64,000 bases of DNA from Xylanivirga thermophila (lineage in GTDB: Bacteria > Bacillota > Clostridia > Caldicoprobacterales > Xylanivirgaceae): NCBI RefSeq assembly GCF_004138105.1, contig NZ_RXHQ01000014.1:1-64000 (forward strand), in the 5' to 3' direction. The notes beneath the pieces are model-generated. The model had not been told where the DNA came from. It saw only the letters and a list, made by a program, of their open reading frames with translations, and searched no databases. Made by a program: the position numbers and the translations under genes. Position 1 is the first letter of the stretch. Every line of letters begins with the position of its first letter. Below are positions 17,392 through 26,014 of this stretch, in pieces.

Positions 17392-17952
17392 ATGGAAAGG
17401 AAATCTCTATTTACTGACAAAGACTGTTCGGCAACAGGCTTAAACTGCAGCATTCATGGGAAAGTTGTTGTATTGAGTCAGGACAATCCGGAACGGCAGC
17501 TGTACTTTTGCCTCTGCGGAAACGGAGCTGGTGCCAATCCAAGCGGCTGTGCTGTCTTTTTAGTATCGCTCCGTACCGGGGAGTTTGCCCTGAAAAAACG
17601 CAGTGAAGTCATCGGCATACTGAAGCCGGAGCTTCTGCCAGACAGCGCCAAGCTTCAGCTCTCTCAAATCAGACCGGTGGGAGCGCTGGATTTAAAGAAT
17701 TATGAGCCAAAATACAGCGGCTACAGCTTTCTGCCCGATGGCCGCTATGCTTCCGGCGTGTGGCTCTGCACCGAACAGGAAGCGCTGGATTATGTGGAGA
17801 TGCAGAAGCCTTACCAGCATCGCATCATGATCTGCGACCGGGATGATTTTTGTGTGATGGAGCTACAGGAGGGCAGGCTTCTCCATCCCACAGAGGAAGC
17901 AATAGAGGCCTTCCGGCAGGCGTCGGGGAACGGGGGTCTTACTATGACGTAA
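17392..17952 (+). CDS. conserved ICE protein of unknown function
   Basis: The 186-residue protein is not recognised. It has a Cys-containing N-terminal region (KDCSATGLNCSIHGK, YFCLCGNG) that could bind metal and a C-terminal part with YSFLPDGRYASGVWLC. No membrane segment or signal peptide is present. It lies 3 bp after the AbrB gene with a GGAGG site, in the left-end operon. Confidence 0.8.
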   Translation: MERKSLFTDKDCSATGLNCSIHGKVVVLSQDNPERQLYFCLCGNGAGANPSGCAVFLVSLRTGEFALKKRSEVIGILKPELLPDSAKLQLSQIRPVGALDLKNYEPKYSGYSFLPDGRYASGVWLCTEQEALDYVEMQKPYQHRIMICDRDDFCVMELQEGRLLHPTEEAIEAFRQASGNGGLTMT

Positions 17953-17967
17953 AGGAGGCACAAGCTC

Positions 17968-18516
17968 ATGCGAAATATCCGGATGGAAAAGGATATCATC
18001 TTGTACTACGGCAACCCTGCCGGTTATGTCAGCGGCGACAAGGCGGTGGTTGATCCCCTGTTCGAATCAGAGGAACTGAAAGCCTTTCTTAGCCGCCAAA
18101 AGGATATCAGCGAGGTGAAATGGACGGACGGCATATACGACCGTCTTGTGAATGGTCAGCGGGATAACCAGGAACTTACCCTGCTGAAAAGCTGCCGTGT
18201 ATGGCAGCTAAAGCCCGAATCGGATCTCCGGATGCGCTTCATCAGCCTTGCGGATTTCTGCAAGAAGTTCGGCGAACCCAAAATATCCGATTACCAGACA
18301 GTCTATGACGGCGAGGTAGAAACCAACGATCTGGAGGCGCTCTACACCAAATTCAATACAGCTCACCCTCCCGGTTATGTAGGGCATTCCCTGTCCATGT
18401 CAGATGTGCTGGAGCTGTACGATGAAAACGGTAGCAGCTTCTACTACTGCGACCGCTTCGGCTTTCAGGAAATCGGCTTTGCACCACCGGCGCAGAGCCA
18501 AACCATGCAGCTCTAA
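17968..18516 (+). CDS. YodL-like domain protein
   Basis: The 182-residue protein contains VWQLKPESDLRMRFISLAD, YQTVYDGEVETNDLEALY and HPPGYVGHSLSMSDVLEL, which match the YodL domain found beside relaxases and antirestriction proteins in Firmicute elements. The role is unknown. A GGAGG site (17955-17959) precedes ATG 17968. The end of the gene overlaps a short hairpin (CAGCTC/GGGGCTG) followed by six T. Confidence 0.85.
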   Translation: MRNIRMEKDIILYYGNPAGYVSGDKAVVDPLFESEELKAFLSRQKDISEVKWTDGIYDRLVNGQRDNQELTLLKSCRVWQLKPESDLRMRFISLADFCKKFGEPKISDYQTVYDGEVETNDLEALYTKFNTAHPPGYVGHSLSMSDVLELYDENGSSFYYCDRFGFQEIGFAPPAQSQTMQL

Positions 18517-18532
18517 AGGGGCTGTTTTTTAT
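18507..18532 (+). terminator. short hairpin with U-tract before spoVG
   Basis: CAGCTCT and GGGGCTG enclose a small loop and are followed by TTTTTTATT. It is placed between the YodL-like gene and the next ribosome site and looks like the other attenuator-type leaders of this element. Confidence 0.5.
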
Positions 18533-18560
18533 TATCAAAATGCGAAAGGAGAAAGAAATC

Positions 18561-18902
18561 ATGCCTGATGTAGATGTAAAAATTAATTCCATGTACCCGC
18601 CAGGTACCAGCGGCAACATCCGTGCCTACGCTTCAGCAACGGTGGACGGCTGTCTCGGCATCCGGGGCATCAAGGTGGTGGAGGGAGGCCGTGACGGTCT
18701 CTTTGTTTCCATGCCAAGCCGCAAGACCGAAAACGGCTACAAGGAAATCTGCTTCCCCGTGACCAAGGAGTTCCGAGAACAGCTCCACAAGGCAGTACTG
18801 GACAGCTACCAGCAGGCCGTATCCATGAACCAAGCCTCGGTGCAGCCGCAAGAAGCTGCACCAGAACAGTCCCAGCCGCCCATGCAGATGGGCGGTATGT
18901 AA
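18561..18902 (+). CDS. SpoVG-family protein
   Basis: The 113-residue protein matches SpoVG: VDVKINSMYP, GNIRAYASATVDGCLGIRGIKV (in part), FVSMPSRKTENG and CFPVTKEFRE. SpoVG binds RNA or DNA and is frequent in ICE backbones, where it may tune expression of transfer genes. ATG 18561 is chosen because AAAGGAGAAAG precedes it; the ATG at 18540 has no ribosome site. The protein ends in the MQMGGM tail seen in other genes of this element. Confidence 0.92.
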   Translation: MPDVDVKINSMYPPGTSGNIRAYASATVDGCLGIRGIKVVEGGRDGLFVSMPSRKTENGYKEICFPVTKEFREQLHKAVLDSYQQAVSMNQASVQPQEAAPEQSQPPMQMGGM

Positions 18903-18948
18903 ATACCCCGTCAACCCAATAACAAAAACATTTTGGAGGTAAAATACC

Positions 18949-19179
18949 ATGAAAAAAATAATGAACAAGATTACCTATAAGGCGAATATGCTGGCAGTCA
19001 GGGCAAGAACGCCGCTCACCAACAACCGTGGGGAGGGCTTCGTAGATACAGCCATTAAGATTTTAATGGCTGTGGTCATCGGTGCTCTGGTGCTGGCCGG
19101 ATTGTATCTGCTCTTCGACCAGACCGTGCTACCCACCCTCACCCAGCGTATCAAAGAAATGTTCAACTATGCCGGATAA
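18949..19179 (+). CDS. small pilin-like membrane protein (DUF6133-like)
   Basis: The 76-residue protein has a basic leader ending in NNRGEGFVD, then a hydrophobic helix (IKILMAVVIGALVLAGLYLLF), then a short polar tail. A G-E pair directly before a hydrophobic helix is the pattern cut by type IV prepilin peptidases, and a prepilin peptidase gene overlaps its 3' end by 11 bp. I infer that it is the major Flp-type pilin or a pseudopilin. To my knowledge members are filed as DUF6133. Confidence 0.75.
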   Translation: MKKIMNKITYKANMLAVRARTPLTNNRGEGFVDTAIKILMAVVIGALVLAGLYLLFDQTVLPTLTQRIKEMFNYAG

Positions 19180-19588
19180 GCTGGCCGCTGCGCAAGCGGT
19201 CTTTTTTATTGCCCTATTGTGTTCGGCATCGGCGATTGACTTTGCGAAACGCATTATTCCCAACTGGCTTAGTATCGCTATTGCCACTATTTCCATATTG
19301 GATTTTACACCAGTTAAAATGCTGGGAATCCTTGTTGCCCTGCCGTTTTTAGTGGCAGCAATATTCTGTGGTGGCATGGGCGGCGGCGATATCAAGCTGA
19401 TGGCGGCCTGCGGTCTTGTGCTGGGGCTTCCAAAAGGATTGCTTGCGGCAACTGCAGGATTAAGCCTGCTGCTGCTCTACGTGGTAGTGTATCGGATTTT
19501 TTGCAAGGTGCAAAGACGGGAGGCGCAAAACGCCTTCCCTCTTGCACCTTTTTTATCGGCGGGCTGTCTGCTCGCTTACTTCATTTAA
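19169..19588 (+). CDS. A24-family prepilin peptidase (TadV/CpaA-like)
   Basis: The 139-residue membrane protein has the two aspartates of A24 peptidases: SAIDFAKRIIPNW near residue 24 and GGMGGGDIKLMAACG near residue 74 (GxGD motif). It lacks the methyltransferase domain of PilD, as in TadV/CpaA. It should cleave the leader peptides of the pilin-like proteins encoded before it and at 24396. A GCCGCT/AGCGGTC hairpin with six T (19185-19206) lies inside its first codons. Confidence 0.9.
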   Translation: MPDKLAAAQAVFFIALLCSASAIDFAKRIIPNWLSIAIATISILDFTPVKMLGILVALPFLVAAIFCGGMGGGDIKLMAACGLVLGLPKGLLAATAGLSLLLLYVVVYRIFCKVQRREAQNAFPLAPFLSAGCLLAYFI

Positions 19589-19604
19589 GGGAGGAAATCA
19601 AACC

Positions 19605-20417
19605 ATGAGTTTTTTTAAGAATAGAACGGTTATTGGCGTGATTTGCATTGTGCTGTCCTTGCTGATCTGCTTTGCCGTAACGCCGCTGTTTAACCAGAGC
19701 ATCAGCCAGAAAACTGAGATCGTGCGGGTGACCAAGCCCATCAAAATAGGGGAAGCCATCACCAAAGACATGGTGCAAACCGTGGAGGTGGGCGGCTACA
19801 ATCTGCCGGAGGATGTGGTCAGGCATACGGATACGGTGATCGGCAAATTTGCCTCCGCTGATTTGGTGTCGGGAGATTATATAATCGGCTCCAAAATCGC
19901 TGATGCCCCTGCTGCGGAAAACGCCTATCTCTACAACCTGACCGGAGAAAAACAGGCCATTTCCATATCGGTCAAGAGCTTTGCCGCAGGGCTGTCCGGC
20001 AAACTGGTTTCCGGGGATATTGTGTCCATCGTTGCTCCAGATTACAAAAAACAGGGTGTAACGGTCATTCCGCCGGAGCTGCAGTATGTGGAGGTCATCG
20101 CTGTCACCGCAGGCAGCGGATATGATGCCAACACCGGAGAACAGAAAAAGGATAAGGATGAAAAGGAACTTCCTGCTACTGTCACCCTGCTGGTTACCCC
20201 GGAACAGAGCAAAATCCTTGCCGAGCTGGAAGCAGACGGAACCCTTCATGTGTCCCTCGTTTACCGTGGCAGCAAGGAAAATGCGGCAAAGTTTACCGAG
20301 GCGCAGGACTTGGTGCTTTCCAAGCTATATCCCGATAAGCTGGAAACTCAGGAAAGCGAGGATAACAGCCAGCCGGAATCACCTGCGAATACACCGGTGG
20401 AAAGCGAGGCTGAGTAA
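19605..20417 (+). CDS. cpaB: Flp pilus assembly protein CpaB (RcpC)
   Basis: The 270-residue protein has one N-terminal membrane helix (IGVICIVLSLLICFAVTPLF), then an SAF domain (TKPIKIGEAITKDMVQTVEV) and a C-terminal region like CpaB/RcpC, ending in an acidic, proline-rich tail. CpaB is the periplasmic or wall-zone component of Tad pili. ATG 19605 follows GGGAGG. It is followed directly by the TadZ-like gene in the same operon. Confidence 0.9.
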   Translation: MSFFKNRTVIGVICIVLSLLICFAVTPLFNQSISQKTEIVRVTKPIKIGEAITKDMVQTVEVGGYNLPEDVVRHTDTVIGKFASADLVSGDYIIGSKIADAPAAENAYLYNLTGEKQAISISVKSFAAGLSGKLVSGDIVSIVAPDYKKQGVTVIPPELQYVEVIAVTAGSGYDANTGEQKKDKDEKELPATVTLLVTPEQSKILAELEADGTLHVSLVYRGSKENAAKFTEAQDLVLSKLYPDKLETQESEDNSQPESPANTPVESEAE

Positions 20418-21233
20418 ATGCTGAACTTCAAAAAAGGCGGTCTGTTCAGTCGCAAGGACAATATAGAGCCTCCGGAGGTAGAACCGGATAACGCCGCACA
20501 GGTACTGGCGGTTTGGGGCAGCCCCGGCTGCGGCAAGACCACGGTGGCGGTCAAACTGGCGAAATATCTGGCAGACAGAAAGAAGAATGTAGTGCTGCTT
20601 TTATGCGACTGCACCACGCCAATGCTTCCCTGCATCTGCCCGCCCGGAGATTTGGAGGGCGACCACTCGCTGGGAAGCATTCTTGCTGCCAATTCCATTA
20701 CCGAATCGCTGGTGAAAAACAACTGCAATACCCATAAGCGGATGAGCCATCTGGCGGTCATCGGTCTGCAAAAGGGAGAAAACGAAAACTGCTATCCTCC
20801 CGTTACACCGGCTCTGATAAAACAGCTTATCGAAGTGCTGCGTGGTATGGAAAGCTATGTGGTTATCGATTGCGGTAGCTCCATCTACTTTGACGAACTG
20901 TCCACCATCTCCATTCTGGAGGCCGATGCGGTGCTGCGGCTCATAAACTGCGATTTGAAATCGGTCAGCTACCTGTCCAGCCAGCAGGAGTATCTGCGGA
21001 TGGCCGGGTTTGACTTTGATAAGATGTATAAGGCAGTCAGTAATGTAAAATCCAATGAAGCCAGTCAAAACATGGAACAGGTGCTGGGCAATGCTGTGTT
21101 TACCCTTCCTCACTCCCCGGAACTGGAGGCTCAGGTGCTGGCCGGAAACCTATTCGCTGATTTGTCCCTGAAAGACAGTCGGGGCTTTCGCAGAGAAATC
21201 GAAAAAATCGCAAAGGAGGTGTTCGAGATATGA
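20418..21233 (+). CDS. TadZ/CpaE-like ParA-type ATPase
   Basis: The 271-residue protein has a Walker A motif WGSPGCGKTTVAVKLAKYL near residue 35 and YVVIDCGSS as Walker B-like, and lacks a receiver domain. In Tad systems TadZ/CpaE localises the pilus machine at the pole. It begins right at the cpaB stop and overlaps the TadA gene by 4 bp, so all are translationally coupled. Confidence 0.85.
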   Translation: MLNFKKGGLFSRKDNIEPPEVEPDNAAQVLAVWGSPGCGKTTVAVKLAKYLADRKKNVVLLLCDCTTPMLPCICPPGDLEGDHSLGSILAANSITESLVKNNCNTHKRMSHLAVIGLQKGENENCYPPVTPALIKQLIEVLRGMESYVVIDCGSSIYFDELSTISILEADAVLRLINCDLKSVSYLSSQQEYLRMAGFDFDKMYKAVSNVKSNEASQNMEQVLGNAVFTLPHSPELEAQVLAGNLFADLSLKDSRGFRREIEKIAKEVFEI

Positions 21234-22582
21234 GCAGGCATAACCTGTTTTTTACACCGGAGCAGGAAACCGGGGATTTTCACAGTGTGCTGCAAAAGGT
21301 GCAAGGGCATATCGCCGGGCAGCACAGCGAACTGCTATCAGACGGCAACGCTGCCGAAGCCAAGGCGCATATCAAGCGGTATATCGCCAAGTTTGTGCAG
21401 GACAGCCGTATGGCGGTAAAAGACATGACACAGCAGCAACTGGTGGATGCGCTCTACACGGAAATGGCCGAATATTCCTTTCTTACCAAGTACATCTTTG
21501 CGGACGGAATTGAAGAAATCGACATCAACAGCTGGCGAGATATTGAAATCCAGTACGCCGGTGGGCGCTGTGAGAAATTGGAGGAACACTTCGACAGCCC
21601 CCAACACTGTATCAATGTGCTGCGCCGGATGCTTCACGTGTCCGGTACCATTCTGGATGACCAATCCCCTCTGGTGGTCGGTACTCTTGCAGAAAACATC
21701 CGTATTGCTGTTATGAAAAGCCCCATTGTGGATGCCAGCGTAGGCGCTGCCGCCTCCATCCGTATCGTCAACCCCAATAACATGGAGAAAGAGGATTTTA
21801 TAAACGGTGGTACGGCAACCGCTGAAATGCTGGATTTGCTCTCGGAGTTCATCCGCTACGGGATTTCGGTGTGTATTGCCGGGGCTACCAGCAGTGGTAA
21901 AACTACTGTGGCAGGATGGCTGCTCACCACCATCCCTGATAACAAGCGCATCTTTACCATTGAAAACGGCAGCCGGGAGCTTTCCCTCATCCGTGAAAAG
22001 GACGGCAGGGTCACCAATTCCGTAGTGCATACACTCACCCGCAACAGTGAGAACGAGCTGTACCGCATTGAGCAGATTGATCTTGTGGATATCTCCCTGC
22101 GCTTTAATCCGGATATCATCGTGGTCGGCGAAATGCGTGGTGCGGAGGCTAATGCTGCACAGGAAGTAGCCCGCACCGGTGTGGCTGTGGTTACCACCAT
22201 CCACTCCAATTCCTGCGAATCCACCTACCGCCGTATGGTTTCCCTGTGTAAGCGGGCTGTGGATATGTCGGATGAAACCCTCATGGGCTATGTGACCGAG
22301 GCCTATCCCATTATCGTGTTCTGCAAACAGCTGGAAAACAAGCAGCGCAGGCTCATGGAAATCATGGAGTGCGAAATCCTGCCGGACAACAGCCGCCATT
22401 ACCGCACCCTGTTCCGGTACGAGATTACCGAAAACCGCTATGAAAACAATCAATTTTATATTACCGGACACCATGTAACAGTCAATCCCATATCCGACAG
22501 CCTATGTAAACGGCTGTTAGAGAATGGTATGCCGCAGGAACGCATCAATCTTCTTAAGAAAGGGGGGCAAATATCCGCATGA
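21230..22582 (+). CDS. TadA/CpaF-type secretion ATPase
   Basis: The 450-residue protein is a type II/IV secretion ATPase of the CpaF branch: Walker A GATSSGKTTVAGWLL at about residues 218-232, an Asp box, NPDIIVVGEMRGAEA as Walker B and TTIHSNS as His box. It powers pilus assembly from the cytoplasmic face. It overlaps the TadZ-like gene upstream and the TadB gene downstream by 4 bp each. Confidence 0.94.
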   Translation: MSRHNLFFTPEQETGDFHSVLQKVQGHIAGQHSELLSDGNAAEAKAHIKRYIAKFVQDSRMAVKDMTQQQLVDALYTEMAEYSFLTKYIFADGIEEIDINSWRDIEIQYAGGRCEKLEEHFDSPQHCINVLRRMLHVSGTILDDQSPLVVGTLAENIRIAVMKSPIVDASVGAAASIRIVNPNNMEKEDFINGGTATAEMLDLLSEFIRYGISVCIAGATSSGKTTVAGWLLTTIPDNKRIFTIENGSRELSLIREKDGRVTNSVVHTLTRNSENELYRIEQIDLVDISLRFNPDIIVVGEMRGAEANAAQEVARTGVAVVTTIHSNSCESTYRRMVSLCKRAVDMSDETLMGYVTEAYPIIVFCKQLENKQRRLMEIMECEILPDNSRHYRTLFRYEITENRYENNQFYITGHHVTVNPISDSLCKRLLENGMPQERINLLKKGGQISA

Positions 22583-23508
22583 CAACCATTCAACTGCTGG
22601 CCTGCATCGGTATGATTACAGGCTTTTTTCTACTCATTGGCTTAAAGCCGATGGAATTCACCGATGGGCTGTTTTCCTTTCTCACCAAAGAAAAGAAATC
22701 CATCAAGGATGAGATCAAAGCGGCACAGCGCTGCCAAAAGCCGGGATTTCTGAAACAGCAAATTCATATGGCTCAGGAGGTGCTGGCCATGACCGGCAGG
22801 AGCAATCGCTTTTCTCTGATTTGCGCCTGCTCTTTACTACTGTTTGCCATCGGTGCCGCTATCGCCATTGTAATGGGCAACTTCTTTCTGGCTCCGGTGA
22901 TGGCTGTGGGCTTTATGATGTTGCCCTTTTGGTATGTGCAGCTTACCGCCAGCCATTTTAAAAAGGATATCGCAGCCGAGCTGGAAACGGCTCTCTCCAT
23001 TGTCACCACAGCCTACCTGAGAAGTGAAAATATATTGACTGCTGTGGAGGAAAACATCCACTATCTGAACCCGCCGGTGCATCAGGTGTTTAAGGATTTT
23101 GTCCTGCGGGTCAAGCTGATTGATCCCGATGTGCTGGAGGCCATCAAGGTGCTGCGCACCAAAATCGACAACGAAGTATTCCGTGAATGGTGTGATGCCC
23201 TATGTGACTGCCAGCATGACCGTAGCCTGAAAAGTACCCTGACTCCCATCGTTTCAAAACTCAGTGATATTCGGATTGTGAACGGCGATCTGGAATACCT
23301 TGTGTTTGAACCCCGCAAGGAATTTATCATCATGGTCATCTTTGTCATCGGCAATGTTCCCCTCATGTATCTCCTGAACAAAAGCTGGTATGACACGCTG
23401 ATGCATACTTCGTTGGGGCAGATTATCCTGGCTATCAGCGCTGCCCTTATCTTTGTTTCTACGGCTTGTGTCATTAAGCTGACAAAACCAATCGAGTACA
23501 GGAGGTGA
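22579..23508 (+). CDS. TadB-like pilus inner-membrane platform protein
   Basis: The 309-residue protein has an N-terminal helix, two helices near residues 75-110 and two at the C-terminus, around a cytoplasmic T2SSF-like domain (ELETALSIVTTAYLRSENIL). The place between TadA and TadC fits TadB, one half of the platform on which the ATPase works. The start overlaps the tadA stop. Confidence 0.85.
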   Translation: MTTIQLLACIGMITGFFLLIGLKPMEFTDGLFSFLTKEKKSIKDEIKAAQRCQKPGFLKQQIHMAQEVLAMTGRSNRFSLICACSLLLFAIGAAIAIVMGNFFLAPVMAVGFMMLPFWYVQLTASHFKKDIAAELETALSIVTTAYLRSENILTAVEENIHYLNPPVHQVFKDFVLRVKLIDPDVLEAIKVLRTKIDNEVFREWCDALCDCQHDRSLKSTLTPIVSKLSDIRIVNGDLEYLVFEPRKEFIIMVIFVIGNVPLMYLLNKSWYDTLMHTSLGQIILAISAALIFVSTACVIKLTKPIEYRR

Positions 23509-23513
23509 CGAGG

Positions 23514-24383
23514 ATGGGATTACTGTTTTTATTTGGAGTCACCTTAGCGGCGGGGCTGTTCTTTGTCTTTTTGGATGTGCTGCGCCTACCGTACCTCAGC
23601 ACCGCCAAGGCCATGCTGAACACCACAAGAGCAGAGAAAAAAGCAGCAAGGAGCTTGGAAACCTATCTCATGACTTGGGCGGTAAAGCTCTCTAAATATA
23701 TCCGCATGGACGAATACCGTAAACATCGGCTGAAAAATGTGCTGAAAGCCACCGGTATGAATATGGAGCCGGAGGTTTATCAAGCCTATGCGCTGGTGAA
23801 ATCCGGCGTAATTCTGCTGATGGCAATCCCTGCGGGCTTTATTTTCCCTTTGCTGGTGCCGGTGGTGGTGTTCCTTGCGGTCATGGTGTACTTTAAGGAA
23901 ACTAAAAAGGCAGATGAAAGGCTGTCCGCAAAGCGAGCCTCCGTAGAAAAGGAGCTGCCCCGTTTTGTTGCCAACATCGAACAGGAGCTAAAAGCCTCCC
24001 GTGATGTGCTGGCCATCGTAGAAAACTACAAGAAAAACGCTGGGGAAGCCTTTGCCGGGGAGCTGACCATGCTGGCTGCGGATATGCGCTCCTCCAGCTA
24101 CGAAGCTGCCCTTACCCGGTTTGAGGCAAGGCTCAATTCGCCCATGCTCTCGGACGTGGTGCGAGGCCTTATCGGTGTACTGCGTGGGGATGACAGCACG
24201 GTGTATTTTCAGATGCTGGCGCATGATTTCAAACAGCTGGAGTTGCAGCGCCTAAAAAGCGAGGCGCAAAAGATACCGCCGAAAATCCGTGTGTTTTCCT
24301 TTCTCATGCTGATGTGTTTCCTGTTCACCTATCTGGCCATCATTGCCTATGAGATCATCAAATCCCTCGGCGGAATGTTTTAG
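23514..24383 (+). CDS. TadC-like pilus inner-membrane platform protein
   Basis: The 289-residue protein has a T2SSF domain (ELPRFVANIEQELKASRDVLAIVENYKKN) between hydrophobic segments, as in TadC. ATG 23514 is preferred because GGAGG (23500-23504) is correctly spaced; a GTG at 23505 is in frame. It pairs with the TadB-like protein to form the membrane platform. The stop is followed at once by the GGGAGGGG site of the next gene. Confidence 0.85.
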   Translation: MGLLFLFGVTLAAGLFFVFLDVLRLPYLSTAKAMLNTTRAEKKAARSLETYLMTWAVKLSKYIRMDEYRKHRLKNVLKATGMNMEPEVYQAYALVKSGVILLMAIPAGFIFPLLVPVVVFLAVMVYFKETKKADERLSAKRASVEKELPRFVANIEQELKASRDVLAIVENYKKNAGEAFAGELTMLAADMRSSSYEAALTRFEARLNSPMLSDVVRGLIGVLRGDDSTVYFQMLAHDFKQLELQRLKSEAQKIPPKIRVFSFLMLMCFLFTYLAIIAYEIIKSLGGMF

Positions 24384-24395
24384 GGAGGGGTGAGT

Positions 24396-24791
24396 ATGAA
24401 GAAAATTCTAAAATCCAAACGTGGCGAGGGCTACATTGATGTGTGTGTCCTCGTCCTCTGCGCCATGCTGGTCATTGCGCTGGCTGTACAGGTTCTGCCT
24501 GTGTTTATCGCCAAAAACCAACTGAATACCTACGCCACTGAGCTGTGCCGGGAAGCGGAAATCTCCGGCAGGGTGGGCAGCGAAACCAGCCGCCGTGCTG
24601 CAGTTCTCACTGAACAAACTGGATTGAGTCCCCGAATTTCATGGTCAAAGACTGGCAATATCCAGCTGAATGAGGATATCACCGTCACCCTCACCTTAGA
24701 GAAAAACATCGGTCTGTTCGGCGGGTTCGGTTCCTTTCCCATTACCCTGCGCTCCGAGGCCTCTGGCAAAAGCGAGGTGTATCACAAATGA
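24396..24791 (+). CDS. pseudopilin-like protein (DUF4320-like)
   Basis: The 131-residue protein starts with a basic leader ending KSKRGEGYID, followed by a hydrophobic helix (VCVLVLCAMLVIALAVQVL) and a TadE-like beta domain. The RGEG motif before the helix is shared with the product at 18949 and suggests the same prepilin peptidase cuts both. I believe members are filed as DUF4320. It overlaps the next gene by 4 bp. Confidence 0.8.
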   Translation: MKKILKSKRGEGYIDVCVLVLCAMLVIALAVQVLPVFIAKNQLNTYATELCREAEISGRVGSETSRRAAVLTEQTGLSPRISWSKTGNIQLNEDITVTLTLEKNIGLFGGFGSFPITLRSEASGKSEVYHK

Positions 24792-25333
24792 CCAAGCTAA
24801 GACACATTCTCAAGGATAAGTCTGGGAACGGGTTCCCTTTGGTAATAGCCATTACACTGGCGCTTGTGATTATACTGTGCGGTGTGATGGAATTCTTTCG
24901 GCTAAATATCATCGCCAGCGGCGTAAAGGAAACCCTGCAGGATGCCATCATTGTCACTGTCAACGACAACTATGCCGATGTATATCACGGTGTTCGGGAG
25001 GGATATAGCGGCGGCTATCAGCCGGACGGTTCCTCTTTTTCCTACAGCGTGAATACTGGCGATATCTACGGCTACATGGACGATATCCTTGGAATGGAGG
25101 AAGTCAGCGGCAGCCATGTAAAATATGCCGGGGATGTTTTAGAGTATAAGCTCTCCGGCTTAGATGTCACCATCCGCAATGCGCCACTGGCTCCTTCCTC
25201 CCCCAAAAACGCACAGCGCTTTGAAGCGGATGCTGTGATCTGGCTGGAGGTTCCCCTTTACTTTGGCGGCAAGGAGCTGGCTCCCATGAAAATCAAGCTC
25301 AAGGTTCAGGCGGGATATACCGAGGTGTTTTAA
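24788..25333 (+). CDS. TadE/TadF-like minor pseudopilin
   Basis: The 181-residue protein has a short basic leader with KDKSGNGFPLV, then a hydrophobic helix (AITLALVIILCGVMEFF), then an exported domain. The helix is placed as in TadE/TadF minor pilins; the cleavage region SGNG differs from the RGEG of its neighbour. It is the last gene of the compact Tad block; a 96-bp gap follows. Confidence 0.7.
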   Translation: MTKLRHILKDKSGNGFPLVIAITLALVIILCGVMEFFRLNIIASGVKETLQDAIIVTVNDNYADVYHGVREGYSGGYQPDGSSFSYSVNTGDIYGYMDDILGMEEVSGSHVKYAGDVLEYKLSGLDVTIRNAPLAPSSPKNAQRFEADAVIWLEVPLYFGGKELAPMKIKLKVQAGYTEVF

Positions 25334-25429
25334 CTGTTCAGGAAAGCATCTGGACTTCTGGAAAAAATTATAGTATGGTGAGAAATACAAAGAGGTAACA
25401 CTTTACACTTCTCAAAGGAGGTTTTCAAT

Positions 25430-25948
25430 ATGAATGATAAAATCAAAAGGAGACTTGCCATTGCAGGCGCTTTGGTGATTAGCATTGCGCTTGTGATTGC
25501 CATCGGAATGCAGTTTACCAAGGAACCTGCCAAGCCGGATGCTTCTTCACAAGAGCCGGTCAGCTCTTCGGATGTGGCTCCTGATATACAGAAAAATACA
25601 GAGAAAAAAGAGGTCGTGGTTTCCCCGCAGCTCACATCAGAGCCGGAAAGCTCGGAAACGCTGCCGCCTCAGACCGATTTGCCGGAGCAAAAACTCCAGC
25701 CCGATCCGGTAAAGCCGGAAACCCCAGCAAAACCTGAGCTGCCAAAGGATGCGGATACCAAAAACCCATCCAAGCCTCCAGAATATAAGCCAGAGGCTAC
25801 AGAAAAGAAACCGCCTTCTTCCGAAAGCAAGCCGCAGAGCGGCGGTGGATTGCCAGGATTTGATAATGTACCGGACGGCGGTGCCAATCAGGGAGAATAC
25901 CTCGATGATATGTACGAAAACGGCAATAAGATCGGTGAAATGGATTAA
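25430..25948 (+). CDS. proline-rich, membrane-anchored, wall-spanning protein
   Basis: The 172-residue protein has one N-terminal membrane helix (IAGALVISIALVIAIGMQF) and a long Pro/Glu/Lys/Ser-rich stretch (residues about 30-140) like a spacer through the cell wall, ending with GGLPGFDNVPDGGANQGEYL. I believe it belongs to the DUF6550 group found in this ICE type. It could link the pilus or channel to the wall. Confidence 0.75.
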   Translation: MNDKIKRRLAIAGALVISIALVIAIGMQFTKEPAKPDASSQEPVSSSDVAPDIQKNTEKKEVVVSPQLTSEPESSETLPPQTDLPEQKLQPDPVKPETPAKPELPKDADTKNPSKPPEYKPEATEKKPPSSESKPQSGGGLPGFDNVPDGGANQGEYLDDMYENGNKIGEMD

Positions 25949-25966
25949 AACAAAAATATTTGCATC

Positions 25967-25995
25967 AAAAGTACGGTTTATACCGTGCTTTTTTT
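25967..25995 (+). terminator. hairpin with U-tract before the Trp-rich surface protein
   Basis: GTACGGT-TTAT-ACCGTGC followed by seven T and then the GGAAAGGAGG site of the next gene. The pattern is the same as the other leaders in this element. Confidence 0.65.
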
Positions 25996-26014
25996 GTTGC
26001 GGAAAGGAGGAAAT

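Noticed and set aside
21338-22474. Long reverse-strand frame (378 codons) opposite the TadA ATPase gene
   Set aside because: The forward gene has all ATPase motifs; the reverse frame is low-complexity His/Gly-rich antisense translation of GC-rich codons.
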